The position numbers and the translations under genes are program-made. DNA of 64,000 bases from Roseiarcus sp963787135 (lineage in GTDB: Bacteria; Pseudomonadota; Alphaproteobacteria; Rhizobiales; Beijerinckiaceae). The stretch is from positions 124,001-188,000 of the forward strand of contig CAWBBW010000007.1 of assembly GCA_963787135.1 (NCBI GenBank). The letters run 5' to 3'. Positions 1-8,575 of this stretch are shown piece by piece (the first letter of the stretch is position 1; each line of letters begins with the position of its first letter). A model generated the notes under the pieces. It was not told the DNA's origin. It searched no databases and saw only the letters and a list, made by a program, of their open reading frames with translations.

Positions 1-41
1 CAAGTGGTGATCGATATGCGCTTTCCTCTTTCTCATCGGAC

Positions 42-743
42 GTGACCCCCGTCGAGGTCGCCCAGACGCCGTGGCATTTCACGACAGGGCTCGATGCGCT
101 TGACCACTGGCAGACGATCATCGCTGGCGTTCTTGCGTTCGCGGCGGGCTTCGGCACCGTCGTGGCGACGATGATCATAGCCCAGAGGCAGATCGCCGCC
201 TCGCGCGAGGAAGCCGACAGGGTGATCGCCGCGACCCGCGATCAGACCAAGGTCACCACCGAGCAAACCGCAACGACTGTTCGTTTGGAGCGGATGCGCG
301 ATGAAGGTGAAGCCCACGCATTTCGCGTCATGCTCGAAGCGGCGATGACGCGGGTCCTCGCCGAGGCGGCTTGGGCCAAAAAGACCTATCCGCGCACTTT
401 CACGCAGACGACCGACGTGTCTGTCGAAGCCTATGCAGTTCGCCAATGCATCACCAAGGGCGCGTTCGCGGAATTACGCGCCGCTTGCGTCAGGCGGGGC
501 AGCCCTTTGACCGGCGAGTTTCTCTACCTCGAAGGCGAGATCGACAGCTTCAGGTCGCAAGTTGGGACCTACTCCTTCTCAGCGGCGGGGACCATGCCGG
601 TCCAAAAGGGCAACCACGCCGGTCTCAGCGAACAGCTTGCCTTGATCGAAAGGATGGCGACCGCCCTGCGCGAAAAGGCCGCGCGAGACCGTTGGGGCTT
701 GACGTTGCCGGGCAGGGCCGAACGCGCAGGCTTTGACCCATGA
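42..743 (+). CDS. Single-pass membrane protein of unknown function
   Basis: A 233-residue protein that I do not recognise. It starts at GTG, and because no in-frame stop lies upstream before the window edge, the true start could be outside the window. Residues about 25-47 (TIIAGVLAFAAGFGTVVATM) form one hydrophobic segment. A charged, Ala/Glu/Arg-rich helical stretch with coiled-coil character follows (about 48-105), then a C-terminal domain without recognisable motifs. That suggests an N-terminally anchored protein with a soluble remainder. Its stop overlaps the ATG of the next, broken gene (ATGA), so the two were once translationally coupled. No catalytic motif is seen. Confidence 0.6.
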   Translation: MTPVEVAQTPWHFTTGLDALDHWQTIIAGVLAFAAGFGTVVATMIIAQRQIAASREEADRVIAATRDQTKVTTEQTATTVRLERMRDEGEAHAFRVMLEAAMTRVLAEAAWAKKTYPRTFTQTTDVSVEAYAVRQCITKGAFAELRAACVRRGSPLTGEFLYLEGEIDSFRSQVGTYSFSAAGTMPVQKGNHAGLSEQLALIERMATALREKAARDRWGLTLPGRAERAGFDP

Positions 744-905
744 TCAAGCTCGCCATCAGCGTCGCCGCGTCCGAGGCGATAGCCCGAACGCTCCCGGTGG
801 CAGCGTGGCCATCGAGGACGAGGCCAACGAGCGGGGCGAGCGCACCGCCTGACTGGAGGAGGTCTGGGTCGACAGGCTCGGTCCGATGCGCAGATGGCTT
901 TGCGG
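740..905 (+). pseudogene. Broken small conserved hypothetical protein
   Basis: The reading frame starts at ATG overlapping the stop of the preceding gene and gives MIKLAISVAASEAIARTLP. Near 793 the sense continues in another frame as GSVAIEDEANERGERTA. It then meets TGA at 857-859 where a tryptophan codon is expected, and goes on as LEEVWVDRLGPMR. From memory this order resembles a small rhizobial hypothetical family with a GER-x-WL-x(4)-VDRL core. The copy would therefore carry one indel and one nonsense change and lose its C-terminus. The open frame continuing to 1060 looks like out-of-frame sequence. The family assignment is tentative. Confidence 0.4.
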
Positions 906-992
906 ACCTTCGAAAACTAGGCGCAATTCGTGCGCATACTTCACGGAGAGCCCGTTTCAGGAGGGCAGACCACCACAGCCCTCGAAGCTCAT

Positions 993-1505
993 TTATGGAG
1001 CCGCCTGCCAAAACTTCAACTCGTAATAGATATCAGCGAGGGTTGACGCGTTTTTGTTGATAGTACCTCCAAACTTGAACATGGGTTGTTCGCAATTAGT
1101 GCCCGACATATAGCCGAACATACCCGTTTTTATGTTATTGCTAAAAGTATATTCAGCTGAGTTTCTGGCGCTCGACTGGATGCGCACGTCTGGGTTGGCT
1201 GATCTCCACCGGATCATAAACTCGCCGGACGAACAGCCGTTCGAAGAATTAGGGAAATCTGGTATTCCCTGCCAACCCTGCCCCTGAAAAATGCGCATCG
1301 TTCCCCTTGACGGGAATGGTTTGCCCCAAAAATCCTGCCCGGCTTCAGATATAAAACCGCTTAACCTCTTGGGAAAAGGAGGGATGCTTTCACTTGACGT
1401 GGTGACGTTTGCACCCTGCTCTGTCGGCCAGACCAACTCCGCATGCAAGGGCGACGCGAATGGACCCATCGCGAGGACGCCCGCAAGTAAGAACGGCGAC
1501 CTAAT
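993..1505 (-). CDS. Secreted protein of unknown function with likely ATT start
   Basis: The longest ATG-initiated frame (from 1469) gives 158 residues and cuts a signal peptide in half. Reading upstream in frame adds RSPFLLAGVLA before MGPFASPLHA, together a good Sec signal with a cleavage site after PLHA. No ATG, GTG or TTG opens that extension. ATT at 1503-1505 does, and it lies five bases after GAGGGGG, a strong ribosome-binding site. I therefore place the start at 1505, giving about 170 residues. The mature part is aromatic-rich with two cysteines (NGCSSG and GTNCEQ) that could pair. No family is recognised and the protein is probably periplasmic or exported. Confidence 0.5.
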   Translation of the reverse strand: MRSPFLLAGVLAMGPFASPLHAELVWPTEQGANVTTSSESIPPFPKRLSGFISEAGQDFWGKPFPSRGTMRIFQGQGWQGIPDFPNSSNGCSSGEFMIRWRSANPDVRIQSSARNSAEYTFSNNIKTGMFGYMSGTNCEQPMFKFGGTINKNASTLADIYYELKFWQAAP

Positions 1506-1571
1506 GCTTGCCCCCTCGATTGTGTAACGCCGCTCTCTCGTGCGATGCTCGTCGCTTGTCGACTGGCCGGT

Positions 1572-1860
1572 CTATCCGCGCGCGAGGCGTACTATGCAGA
1601 CGTCAGAGCGCGCACGCAATGCAGACCCCCCGCGATACCCAAACGCGCCCACGCTGTCGCGTGACGCCCGGAACTCCGCGCCTCTCCAGCCGATGTCGCC
1701 GCGGCGGCATAGAGCCCATAGGCCGTTGGCGGCCTCGGCGAAGAGCCGTTCCGGCGCAATGAGCGTCGTGCGATTGTCCAGGAACTCGCCGCCTCTTCGG
1801 AGAAAGCTTCGTTCACGAGCCACTTCACGGCGAGCTGGCGTCGACGACATAGCCGGTCAT
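1572..1860 (-). pseudogene. Degenerate PIN-domain toxin (VapC/FitB type)
   Basis: The ATG at 1860 overlaps the antitoxin stop (ATGA). The frame begins MTGYVVDAS, including the first PIN-domain aspartate, and stops almost at once. Sense continues in a second frame as LAVKWLVNEAFSEEAAS (break near 1835) and in a third as FLDNRTTLIAPERLFAEAANGLWALCRRGDI (break near 1785). These match the N-terminal half of PIN RNases. After that no PIN C-terminal half, with its DCLYLALA-type helix and later acidic residues, is seen. Two frameshifts plus loss of the C-terminus point to a dead toxin, although the first breaks alone could be sequence errors. Confidence 0.6.
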
Positions 1861-2093
1861 GCGGCGCCGTCGCGGTCCCGGTCGGCCCGAATGACCTCGG
1901 TCGTGTCGACGGGGGATCTGAGGCGTTCCCGCAGAATTTTCGCCCGCGCCTCGAAATTGTCGGCTCCCTCCGGAAGCGCCTCGCGGAGGATCTCGCGATG
2001 TTCGGCCTCCGCGGATCGGCCATGCGCCGCCGCCCGCTGTTTTAGCGACCGGACGATCTCAGCGCTGACGTTTCGAACAGTCAGTTGGCTCAT
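1857..2093 (-). CDS. FitA/VapB-type ribbon-helix-helix antitoxin
   Basis: The 78-residue protein starts MSQLTVRNVSAEIVRSLKQRAAAHGRSAEAEHREIL. This is the typical FitA-like ribbon-helix-helix layout: a short beta strand that contacts DNA, followed by two helices. The C-terminal 30 residues are the usual toxin-binding tail. A longer frame opens at 2156, but the start at 2093 gives the normal length and N-terminus. The stop overlaps the ATG of the PIN toxin, the classic antitoxin-toxin coupling. The antitoxin looks intact while its toxin is broken, so it may persist as an orphan repressor of its own promoter. Confidence 0.75.
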   Translation of the reverse strand: MSQLTVRNVSAEIVRSLKQRAAAHGRSAEAEHREILREALPEGADNFEARAKILRERLRSPVDTTEVIRADRDRDGAA

Positions 2094-2213
2094 TGCTGCC
2101 TGCAACTGATTGCCTTCATTGCCTGCAAATATGCGCGCAGACGAGGAGATCGGCAAGGGTCGACGCGCAACGGGCAGTCGCCGCGGTGACCTTTTCTCTG
2201 CGCGCGTAGAAGA

Positions 2214-2729
2214 TCACGGCCCACGCCATCTGACGACAAGCGGACCGTTCTCGCCCATGACCGGGTCGTACGCCGGGACTGGCAGTGATCGCATGCGCGC
2301 TTCCATCGCGCGCGTCGGCGCTTCCCTGCAGATGTCCCATCGCTGGCCGCGGGGATAAGCGCCGACGACGAGGAAGTCGTCGCTCGCCCCGAGCAGACAA
2401 TGGCCCGTTCCGGCCGGCAGCACGACGACGTCGCCGGCGCTGACGCTCACCTCCGCGCCGCCGGGTCCGCCGAGCATGAGCCTCGCCGTTCCAGACGCAA
2501 AGCCCAGCGTTTCGTGGGCGGTCGAATGGTAGTGGTGATAGCTGAAGACGCCGTCCCGCCACTGCGGCGGCCAGCCGTTGCGCTCGAACATCGCCTCGAA
2601 CGCAGACGCCCGGCCGCTCCGGCTGTCGCTGGGGAGCGCGCCGCGATAATGCAGAACCGGCAGACGGGAATTGTTCGGAACCCAGCCGTTCCGTTGAAGC
2701 AGGATCGCATCAGGGTCTGCCCCGGTCAC
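2214..2729 (-). CDS. Cupin-domain protein (YjlB-like)
   Basis: A start at GTG 2729 gives a 171-residue protein. The central cupin barrel carries the metal-binding motif HHYHSTAHETLGFASG, then a glycine-rich turn and AGDVVVLPAGTGHCLL as the second cupin motif. Overall it resembles the YjlB group, uncharacterised double-stranded beta-helix proteins that probably bind a metal and a small ligand in the cytoplasm. The GTG overlaps the stop of the truncated DUF4142 stub upstream (GTGA), an accidental or relic coupling. A longer frame runs to 2882, but its first 50 residues are Arg-rich shadow sequence. Confidence 0.7.
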   Translation of the reverse strand: MTGADPDAILLQRNGWVPNNSRLPVLHYRGALPSDSRSGRASAFEAMFERNGWPPQWRDGVFSYHHYHSTAHETLGFASGTARLMLGGPGGAEVSVSAGDVVVLPAGTGHCLLGASDDFLVVGAYPRGQRWDICREAPTRAMEARMRSLPVPAYDPVMGENGPLVVRWRGP

Positions 2730-2860
2730 CGCGGCGGAACCCGGAGAGGACCCGCAGCGAGCTGGCCCAGCGCTTCGGAATTGTCGCCCATGATCGCGTC
2801 CCGGACGAACTCCTTTTCCGTCTTCGCGAGGGCGACGGAGCTCGCGGCGGCGGCGAGCAT
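2726..2860 (-). pseudogene. N-terminal fragment of a DUF4142 protein
   Basis: This short stretch reads MLAAAASSVALAKTEKEFVRDAIMGDNSEALGQLA. It combines a signal-peptide-like hydrophobic run with the opening of the DUF4142 fold (a K/D-EFV-x-x-A start, then E-x-x-LGxLA). DUF4142 proteins are periplasmic helical proteins of about 150-200 residues. Here the sequence stops after about 44 residues and joins the cupin gene. Only the start survives, probably through a deletion that fused the two loci. No good start codon lies further upstream. Confidence 0.45.
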
Positions 2861-3092
2861 GACGCGGCAAGCGAGGTAACATGCGACATTGGCGGCGCCT
2901 TGTTGAGGACTATCCGCGAGCCGAACGCGCCGCGTCACTACCCTGTTCCAAATCTGTCGACGACGGGCATATCTCACTGCACTGGATCTGCTCTGCGAGC
3001 CTCCACATGCCCTGGTATCGCACGCAGATGCCGGCCCTCTTTCGGCAAGGCGCTCGCGGCCGCCAGAGGCGCGCTCAATTCGGCAGGGACTA

Positions 3093-4460
3093 TCAACCCG
3101 GGAGTTCTGGTCCCGTAGGCGCCTTGGGCGACTCCTGGTCCCTGATCGCCAGCGAAAGCCCCGCAATTAGCAGCGCGGACAGCCCGACCAGCGCCAGCAC
3201 GCCTCGGAACCCGGCGAGGCCGAACGCGATCCCGCCGACGGTCACGCCGACGGTGCCGCCGAGAAAACTGCACGAATTCAGGACGCCGGAGCCGTTGCCG
3301 GTCTCAGTCGGCAGGAGCGCCGCGAGGCCGATCCTCGGCGCCGACGCGTAGGGGAGCGCAATGCCCGCCCCGACGGCGCAGAGGCCGAGCAGCAGCGCCA
3401 CGAAACCAGCGTCCGTCGCTGAAGCCCAGGCAACGGCGCAGCCGAGCGCGAGCAGGAGCGACCCGCCGGCCATCATGGGCCGAAGGCCTATTTTCGCCGA
3501 GAGCCAGGGCGCCGCCCGCGCGAAGCCGAATAATGCCGCCGACATCGGCATGAGCGAAAGGCCCGCGGCGATCGGCGTTCTGCCGAGCCCCGCCGACGAC
3601 TGCGCAAAAAGGTTGTAGTAGAGCAGGACGGCCACGATGCAGGACATGAGCAGGAACGCCAGCGCGCAAGCGAGGGCGAAGTTCCGGCTTCGAAACAGGC
3701 CGAAGTCGACCAGCGGGCGTTGGTGGCGGGTCTCGATCCGAAAGAGCGCGGCGAAGGCGATCGCGGCCAGAGAGAGCGGCGCGATTGCGCCGGCCGGATC
3801 GGCGACTGCCGTGGCCGTGGCGCGCAGTCCATGGACGAGCGCGACCATGAAGAGCGCGAGCAGGCCGAGCCCGAGCCAGTCGCCGCCCCTCGAAGGCTTG
3901 CCGGCGTTTCCGGGATTGAGCCACAGCGTCGTGGCCGCCGGGATCATGACCGCAACGTTGAGCCAGAAATTCACCCGCCAGCCGGCATAGTGGGTCACCG
4001 CGCCGCCGACCAGCGGCCCGATGCTGAAGCCGAGCATCAGAAATCCCGTCCAGGCGCCGATCATGCGCCCACGGTCCGAGCCGGAGGCCGCCGTCTCCGA
4101 CACCGCCGCGAGCGTGCCGGCGACAGCGAACGCCGCGCCGACGCCCTGCAGCGCGCGGGCGCCGACGACCATGGCGCCGTCGGCGGCGAGCGCGATGATC
4201 AATGAGGCCAGGGCGAAGAGCGCGATGCCGGCGGCCGAGGAGCGGCGCGCGCCAAACCGGTCCGCCGCGTCCCCGCCCAGTACGATGAAGACGGCGGAGG
4301 CGAGCAGGTAGGCGTTGACGATCCACTCAACCGTCGCCGGACCAAGCCCGAGTCCGCTCGTCATGGCCGGCAGCGCCGCCATGATCGCCGTGCTGTTCTC
4401 GCCGACCGACAGGATGGCCAGATAGCACGCGGCCAGCACGAGCAATCGATCGCGCGACAT
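3093..4460 (-). CDS. MFS transporter, DHA2/EmrB-QacA-like drug exporter
   Basis: This 455-residue integral inner-membrane protein has many hydrophobic segments, consistent with 12-14 helices. It shows the MFS loop 2-3 signature as GGDAADRFGARR (about residues 62-73). Loop 4-5 has a motif-C-like GFLMLGFSIGPLVGGAVTH (about 140-158), typical of proton-driven drug antiporters. The N-terminal part (NSTAIMAALPAM, EWIVNAYLL) is characteristic of the DHA2 family. The substrate cannot be read from sequence. No regulator or membrane-fusion partner is adjacent. The 420 bases upstream hold a dispersed repeat, so any promoter lies close to the start. Confidence 0.85.
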   Translation of the reverse strand: MSRDRLLVLAACYLAILSVGENSTAIMAALPAMTSGLGLGPATVEWIVNAYLLASAVFIVLGGDAADRFGARRSSAAGIALFALASLIIALAADGAMVVGARALQGVGAAFAVAGTLAAVSETAASGSDRGRMIGAWTGFLMLGFSIGPLVGGAVTHYAGWRVNFWLNVAVMIPAATTLWLNPGNAGKPSRGGDWLGLGLLALFMVALVHGLRATATAVADPAGAIAPLSLAAIAFAALFRIETRHQRPLVDFGLFRSRNFALACALAFLLMSCIVAVLLYYNLFAQSSAGLGRTPIAAGLSLMPMSAALFGFARAAPWLSAKIGLRPMMAGGSLLLALGCAVAWASATDAGFVALLLGLCAVGAGIALPYASAPRIGLAALLPTETGNGSGVLNSCSFLGGTVGVTVGGIAFGLAGFRGVLALVGLSALLIAGLSLAIRDQESPKAPTGPELPG

Positions 4461-4631
4461 TGTTGCTCCGGTTCAGGAATCAGCGATCAGTGACCAGAGC
4501 AGTATCAGCGATCCGGGCGGAAAACATTGGTGATCGCCTCGTTGCTGAACCCCTCCGCCCCATGCAGATTTCGCATGGCGACGGTGCCTCATAGGCGCTC
4601 ATCGATAGCGATCGTTCTGCGTGTTCGCCCA

Positions 4632-4806
4632 CCTGATAACGCCCTGATAAGCGCGAATTAAGCCCCTGTTCTTCGCCTGTTATTTTCCTCGCGCTGTACA
4701 TAATTACTTTCTTTGAAGTCATTGTAAAATAGATGCATTCTTGGAGTCAGGAAGGGCGGAGCCGGCGTCTCCGGCCTGTTTCATCCCTGCTAGCAGGGAT
4801 GGAAGC
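4632..4806 (+). repeat. CCTGTT-rich dispersed intergenic repeat, copy 1
   Basis: The gap between the MFS gene and era (4461-4883) contains no convincing gene. It carries serial CCTGTT/CCTGAT motifs (4632-4690) and, about 90 bases on, GCCTGTTTCATCCCTG followed by the 18-bp perfect palindrome ATCCCTGCTAGCAGGGAT at 4783-4800. The same arrangement, in the same orientation, recurs at 26107-26297. CCTGTT-rich intergenic repeats of this look are known in Hyphomicrobiales genomes, but their role is not established. Confidence 0.55.
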
Positions 4807-4883
4807 GGCGTGGCGAGGAATCGCCCATATGCGCGGTTCGCATAGCATCGCCGCCGGACGGCGCCCGCCGGCAAGCGGCGCCC

Positions 4884-5799
4884 CTACCTCTTCGGGAAAT
4901 CGAGCCCCATCGCGCGGTAGCGCTCAGGGTCGTCGAGCCAGTTTTCGCGCACCTTCACGTGCAGGAAGAGATGGACGTTGGCGCCGTGCGCTTGCGCGAT
5001 GTCCTTGCGCGCGGCCGTGCCGATCGCCTTGATCGTGCGCCCGCCTTCGCCGATCACGATCTTGCGGTGGCTCTCGCGGGTGACGAACACCGTCTGCTCG
5101 ACCCGCGCCGTGCCGTCGGGCGCGTCCTTCCAGCTGTCGGTCTCGACCGTCGCCTGATAGGGCAGTTCGTCGTGCAGCCGCTCGAACAGTTTTTCGCGGG
5201 TGATTTCGGCGGCGAGCGAGCGGATCGGCGCCTCGGTGATCTGGTCTTCCGGATAGAGCCACGGCCCCGGCGGGATCATCGCGGTCAGCCGGTCGAGCAG
5301 GCGGTCGAGCCCGTCGCCGGTCGCGGCGCTGATCATGAAGGTCTCGTCGAACCGATGCGCGGCGTTGAGCCGCGCCGAAAGCTCGAGCAGCTTCACCCGC
5401 TCCATCGCGTCGATCTTGTTGAGCACGAGCAGCTCCGGTTTTCGGCTCTCTTTCAGCCCCTCCAGGATCGCCTGCGATCTCCTCGCTCACTCCCGACTGC
5501 CCTGCTTCCTTCTTGGCGTCGATCAGGAGCGCCAGCACGTCGGCGTCTCCCGCCGCGCCCCAGGCGGAGGCGACCATCGCCCGGTCGAGGCGGCGCTTCG
5601 GCGCGAAGAGGCCCGGCGTGTCGACGAACACGATCTGCGCCTCGCCGCGCGTCACCACTCCGCGCACCGTCGAGCGCGTCGTCTGCGCCTTACGGGTGAC
5701 GATCGTCACCTTCTCCCCGACGAGCGCGTTCATCAGCGTCGACTTGCCGGCGTTGGGCGCCCCGATCAGGGCGACGAAGCCGCAGCGAGTCGCGCTCAC
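4884..5799 (-). pseudogene. era: GTPase Era, frameshifted
   Basis: Era binds the 3' end of 16S rRNA and acts as a 30S maturation checkpoint. The GTG at 5799 overlaps the rnc stop (GTGA). The first frame gives the P-loop GAPNAGKST, the switch region RKAQTTRSTVRG and DTPG. Near 5470 the sense moves to the frame ending at 4884, with AILEGLKE, NKID, and the C-terminal KH domain containing GEGGRTIKAIG. Together the two frames cover a normal Era of about 300 residues. The only defect is an extra G or a two-base loss within GCAGGCG. Because era is normally essential, a sequence error is more likely than a true pseudogene. Confidence 0.85.
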
Positions 5800-6494
5800 T
5801 TTGCGCTCCAGCGGTCGAGAAAGGCCTGGGCCGCGGCCTGTTCGGCCGCACGCTTGGAGCTCGCTTCGCCCGTCTCCGGCTCGTAGCCCGCAAGCACGAC
5901 GCGCATGACGAAGTGCGGCGCGTGCGCAGGGCCGCTGCGGGCAGCCTCCTCGTAGTGCGGCGCCGCGAGGCCGCGCGCCTGCGCCCATTCCTGCACCGCG
6001 GTCTTGGCGTCGCGCGCGGGCTCGCCGTCCGCCGTCATTCGCGGGCCCCAGGCGCGCACGATAAGGTCGCGCGCGGCCTCGAACCCGCCGTCGACGAAAA
6101 CGGCGCCGATCAGAGATTCGCAGACGTCAGACAGGATCGCGGCCTTCTTGCGGCCGCCGCCGCGCGCTTCGCCGAGGCCCAGCACGACATGGGGCCCGAT
6201 GTCCCACTCGGCCGCGATCGCGGCGCAGGTTTCGCGGCGCACGAGCTTGGCGAGCCGCATTGAGAGCTCGCCTTCGCTCGCCTGCGGGAAGGCGGCGTAG
6301 AGATGGGCGGCGACCGCAAAGCCGAGCACGCGGTCGCCGAGGAATTCGAGGCGCTGGTAGGACTGGATGCGCCCGCCCGTCTCCGCCTGGGCCGAGAGAT
6401 GGGTGAGAGCTAGCGTGGCGAGGTCGGCATCGCGGAAGCGGTAGCCGAGCCGCGCCTCGAGGTCCGAAAACTCAACCTTCACGCGCTTGTTCAT
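5796..6494 (-). CDS. rnc: Ribonuclease III
   Basis: This double-stranded-RNA endonuclease processes the rRNA precursor and structured mRNAs. The 232-residue protein has the RNase III signature RLEFLGDRVLG (about 48-58). Its second acidic cluster is DVCESLIGAVFVDGG, which supplies the Mg-binding Asp and Glu. A C-terminal double-stranded-RNA-binding domain follows (about 155-230, ending SSKRAAEQAAAQAFLDRW). The gene sits between lepB and era in the order standard for alphaproteobacteria and overlaps era by four bases, so the three are probably cotranscribed. The ATG start at 6494 gives the usual length. Confidence 0.95.
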   Translation of the reverse strand: MNKRVKVEFSDLEARLGYRFRDADLATLALTHLSAQAETGGRIQSYQRLEFLGDRVLGFAVAAHLYAAFPQASEGELSMRLAKLVRRETCAAIAAEWDIGPHVVLGLGEARGGGRKKAAILSDVCESLIGAVFVDGGFEAARDLIVRAWGPRMTADGEPARDAKTAVQEWAQARGLAAPHYEEAARSGPAHAPHFVMRVVLAGYEPETGEASSKRAAEQAAAQAFLDRWSAK

Positions 6495-6549
6495 GGAGCG
6501 AACCGACCGAAGCCTGCCGCATTCGCGCCGCCGGCGAGTTTGACCTTCG

Positions 6550-7443
6550 TCAATGCACCCGCTGGAACATGCGGTTCCAGCGCACCGCCCATGGCCATTG
6601 CCAGATTGCCCAGGCAGGCGTCTCTTCGGCGATCGAGAAGAAGATCACTTCGCCCCGTCCGATGAGGTTCTCGAACGGCACATAGCCGACGCCGCCCTGA
6701 TCGCCGGAGAGGCGCGAGTCGCTCGAATTGTCGCGATTGTCGCCCATCATGAAATAGTGACCGGGCGGAACCTCGTAGACCTTGGTGTTGTCGAACGTGC
6801 CGTCGTCGCCGTCGATCTGGATGATCTCGTGTTTGACGCCGCCGGGCAGCGTCTCGATATAGCGCGGCGCCTCCTCCGGTTTGCCGAAGTGGTTGACGGT
6901 CGGAAAAGGCGCAATCTCCTCGCGCGGAACCATCTCGCCGTTGATGATGAGCCGGCCCTTCTGAACCTGGATCTTATCGCCAGGCAGGCCGATCAGCCGT
7001 TTGATGTAGTCGGTCTGGCCGTCGCTCGGCAGCTTGAAGACGATGATGTCGCCGCGCTTGGGCTCGGAGGCGAAGAGGCGGCCGGCGAGATCGGGTTGGG
7101 GAATGTTGAGCGTATGCGCGATCGTCGCGACCGAAGGCACTCGCAAAACGCCGAGGTTGAGGTCGCGCGAGCCGGGAACGGCCTCGGGCGTCGGGTCGAA
7201 GAAGCTCGGCAGGGAAAAGTGCGAATAGCCGTAGGCGTACTTGGACACAAAGAGATAGTCGCCGACCAGCAAAGTCGGCACCAGCGAGCCGGAGGGAATG
7301 TTGAACGGCTGGAAGAGGAGGGTTCTGACCACGAGCGCGATCAGCAGCGCCTCGACGATGACCTTGATCGTTTCCCACCAGCCCTCTTCCTTCTTGACGG
7401 GCCTCGCGGCGGCTTCGGCCGGTTTCAGGCTCTTCTCGCTCAT
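6550..7443 (-). CDS. lepB: Signal peptidase I
   Basis: This inner-membrane serine protease removes Sec and Tat signal peptides on the periplasmic side. After a charged N-terminus it has one membrane segment (IKVIVEALLIALVVRTLLF), then the catalytic serine motif PSGSLVPTL, the lysine motif DYIKRLIGLPGD, and the family box GDNRDNSSDSR. The start is ambiguous. ATG at 7443 gives 297 residues, but GAGGAA lies some 16 bases away from it. A TTG at 7452 is seven bases from that ribosome-binding site and is a credible alternative. The gene heads the lepB-rnc-era operon. Confidence 0.93.
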   Translation of the reverse strand: MSEKSLKPAEAAARPVKKEEGWWETIKVIVEALLIALVVRTLLFQPFNIPSGSLVPTLLVGDYLFVSKYAYGYSHFSLPSFFDPTPEAVPGSRDLNLGVLRVPSVATIAHTLNIPQPDLAGRLFASEPKRGDIIVFKLPSDGQTDYIKRLIGLPGDKIQVQKGRLIINGEMVPREEIAPFPTVNHFGKPEEAPRYIETLPGGVKHEIIQIDGDDGTFDNTKVYEVPPGHYFMMGDNRDNSSDSRLSGDQGGVGYVPFENLIGRGEVIFFSIAEETPAWAIWQWPWAVRWNRMFQRVH

Positions 7444-7603
7444 CTGCGTCAATACGCCCTTCCTCTCGGAATCGAGTTGGCTCGCCGGTTCCGCCCGGCG
7501 GAGCCTCCTATATAGAGCCGGCGCTCCCGCGCCAAGCGTCAAGCCGCCTCGGGCGGCGCGGGCTCAATCGCGCGAGACCATGGCGCAACAATGGCCGCGC
7601 CAG

Positions 7604-8575
7604 TCAGGGCAGCAGGACCAGCGATCCCGTCGTCTCGCGCGCCTCGAGCGCGCGATGCGCCTCGGCGGCTTCCGCGAGCGGCAGACGCCGGCCGACGTGG
7701 ATCGTGACGTCGCCGCTTCCGACCGCCCGGAAAAGGTCGCGCGCCATCTTCTCGGCCCTCGTCCGGTCGGCGAGGAACGTGAAAAGGGTCGGGCGGGTGG
7801 CGAACAGCGAGCCTTTGCGCCCGAGAAGACCGATGTCGAACGCATCGATCCCGCCCGAGGCCGAGCCGAAGCTCGCGAACATGCCGAAGGGCTTGAGGCA
7901 GTCGAGCGAACCGGGGAAGGTCGCCTTGCCGACGCCGTCATAGACCACGGCGCATTTCGCGCCCTGAGTGATCTCCTCGACCCGCTTCGCGAAATCCTCA
8001 TGATGATAGAGGATCGTGTGCTGCGCCCCCGCCTTCGCGGCGAGTTTGGCTTTTTCGGGAGAGCCGACCGTGCCGATCACTGTCGCGCCGAGCGCCCTGC
8101 CCCACTGGCAGAGAATGAGGCCGACGCCGCCGGCGGCCGCATGGACGAGGATCGTATCGCCCTCCTTGACGCGATAGGTCTGGCGCAAGAGGTACTGCGC
8201 GGTGAGGCCCTTCAGCATCATCGCAGCTGCGGTTTCGTACGAAATGCCGCGCGGCAGCTTGAAGAGGGACCGCGCCTCGATGTTGCGCTCCTGCGCGTAA
8301 GCGCCGATTGCGCCGACATAGGCGACGCGGTCGCCGGGCCTGAAATCCTTGACCTCCGGCCCAACCTCGACGACTTCGCCCGCGCCCTCGTTGCCTGGCG
8401 TGAACGGCAGGCCCGGCGCCGGATAGAAGCCATTGCGAAAGTAGATGTCGATAAAGTTGACCCCGACCGCGTGCTGGCGCAGCCGGACCTCGCCTTTACC
8501 GGGCTTCGGCAGATCGACCTCCTCGAGCTTGAGGACGTCGGGACCGCCGTTCTGATGAATGCGGATGGCGCGCAT
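7604..8575 (-). CDS. NADPH:quinone oxidoreductase, zinc-free MDR family
   Basis: This 323-residue medium-chain reductase of the QorA type is expected to reduce quinones or enones with NADPH in the cytoplasm. An N-terminal GroES-like domain (RIHQNGGPDVLKLEEVDLP; PGNEGAGEVVEVGP) precedes a Rossmann domain with AAAGGVGLILCQWGRALGA. The zinc-binding residues of alcohol dehydrogenases are absent, as expected for quinone oxidoreductases. The frame extends upstream to 8836, but the ATG at 8575 gives the family-standard N-terminus. It lies just before tRNA-Glu on the opposite strand and belongs to no obvious operon. Confidence 0.88.
   Translation of the reverse strand: MRAIRIHQNGGPDVLKLEEVDLPKPGKGEVRLRQHAVGVNFIDIYFRNGFYPAPGLPFTPGNEGAGEVVEVGPEVKDFRPGDRVAYVGAIGAYAQERNIEARSLFKLPRGISYETAAAMMLKGLTAQYLLRQTYRVKEGDTILVHAAAGGVGLILCQWGRALGATVIGTVGSPEKAKLAAKAGAQHTILYHHEDFAKRVEEITQGAKCAVVYDGVGKATFPGSLDCLKPFGMFASFGSASGGIDAFDIGLLGRKGSLFATRPTLFTFLADRTRAEKMARDLFRAVGSGDVTIHVGRRLPLAEAAEAHRALEARETTGSLVLLP

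Noticed and set aside
4480..4722. Possible 80-residue minus-strand gene between the MFS gene and era
   Set aside because: It overlaps the dispersed repeat, has no family resemblance and no clear ribosome-binding site. The stretch is better explained as repeat DNA.
4783..4800. The 18-bp palindrome as a transcription terminator of the MFS or era gene
   Set aside because: There is no T run on either side, and the match to the second repeat copy shows it belongs to a dispersed element. It also lies upstream of the MFS gene, not after it.
5440..5500. Programmed ribosomal frameshifting in era
   Set aside because: I see no slippery heptamer in the correct frame and no such event is known for era. 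An indel error is simpler.
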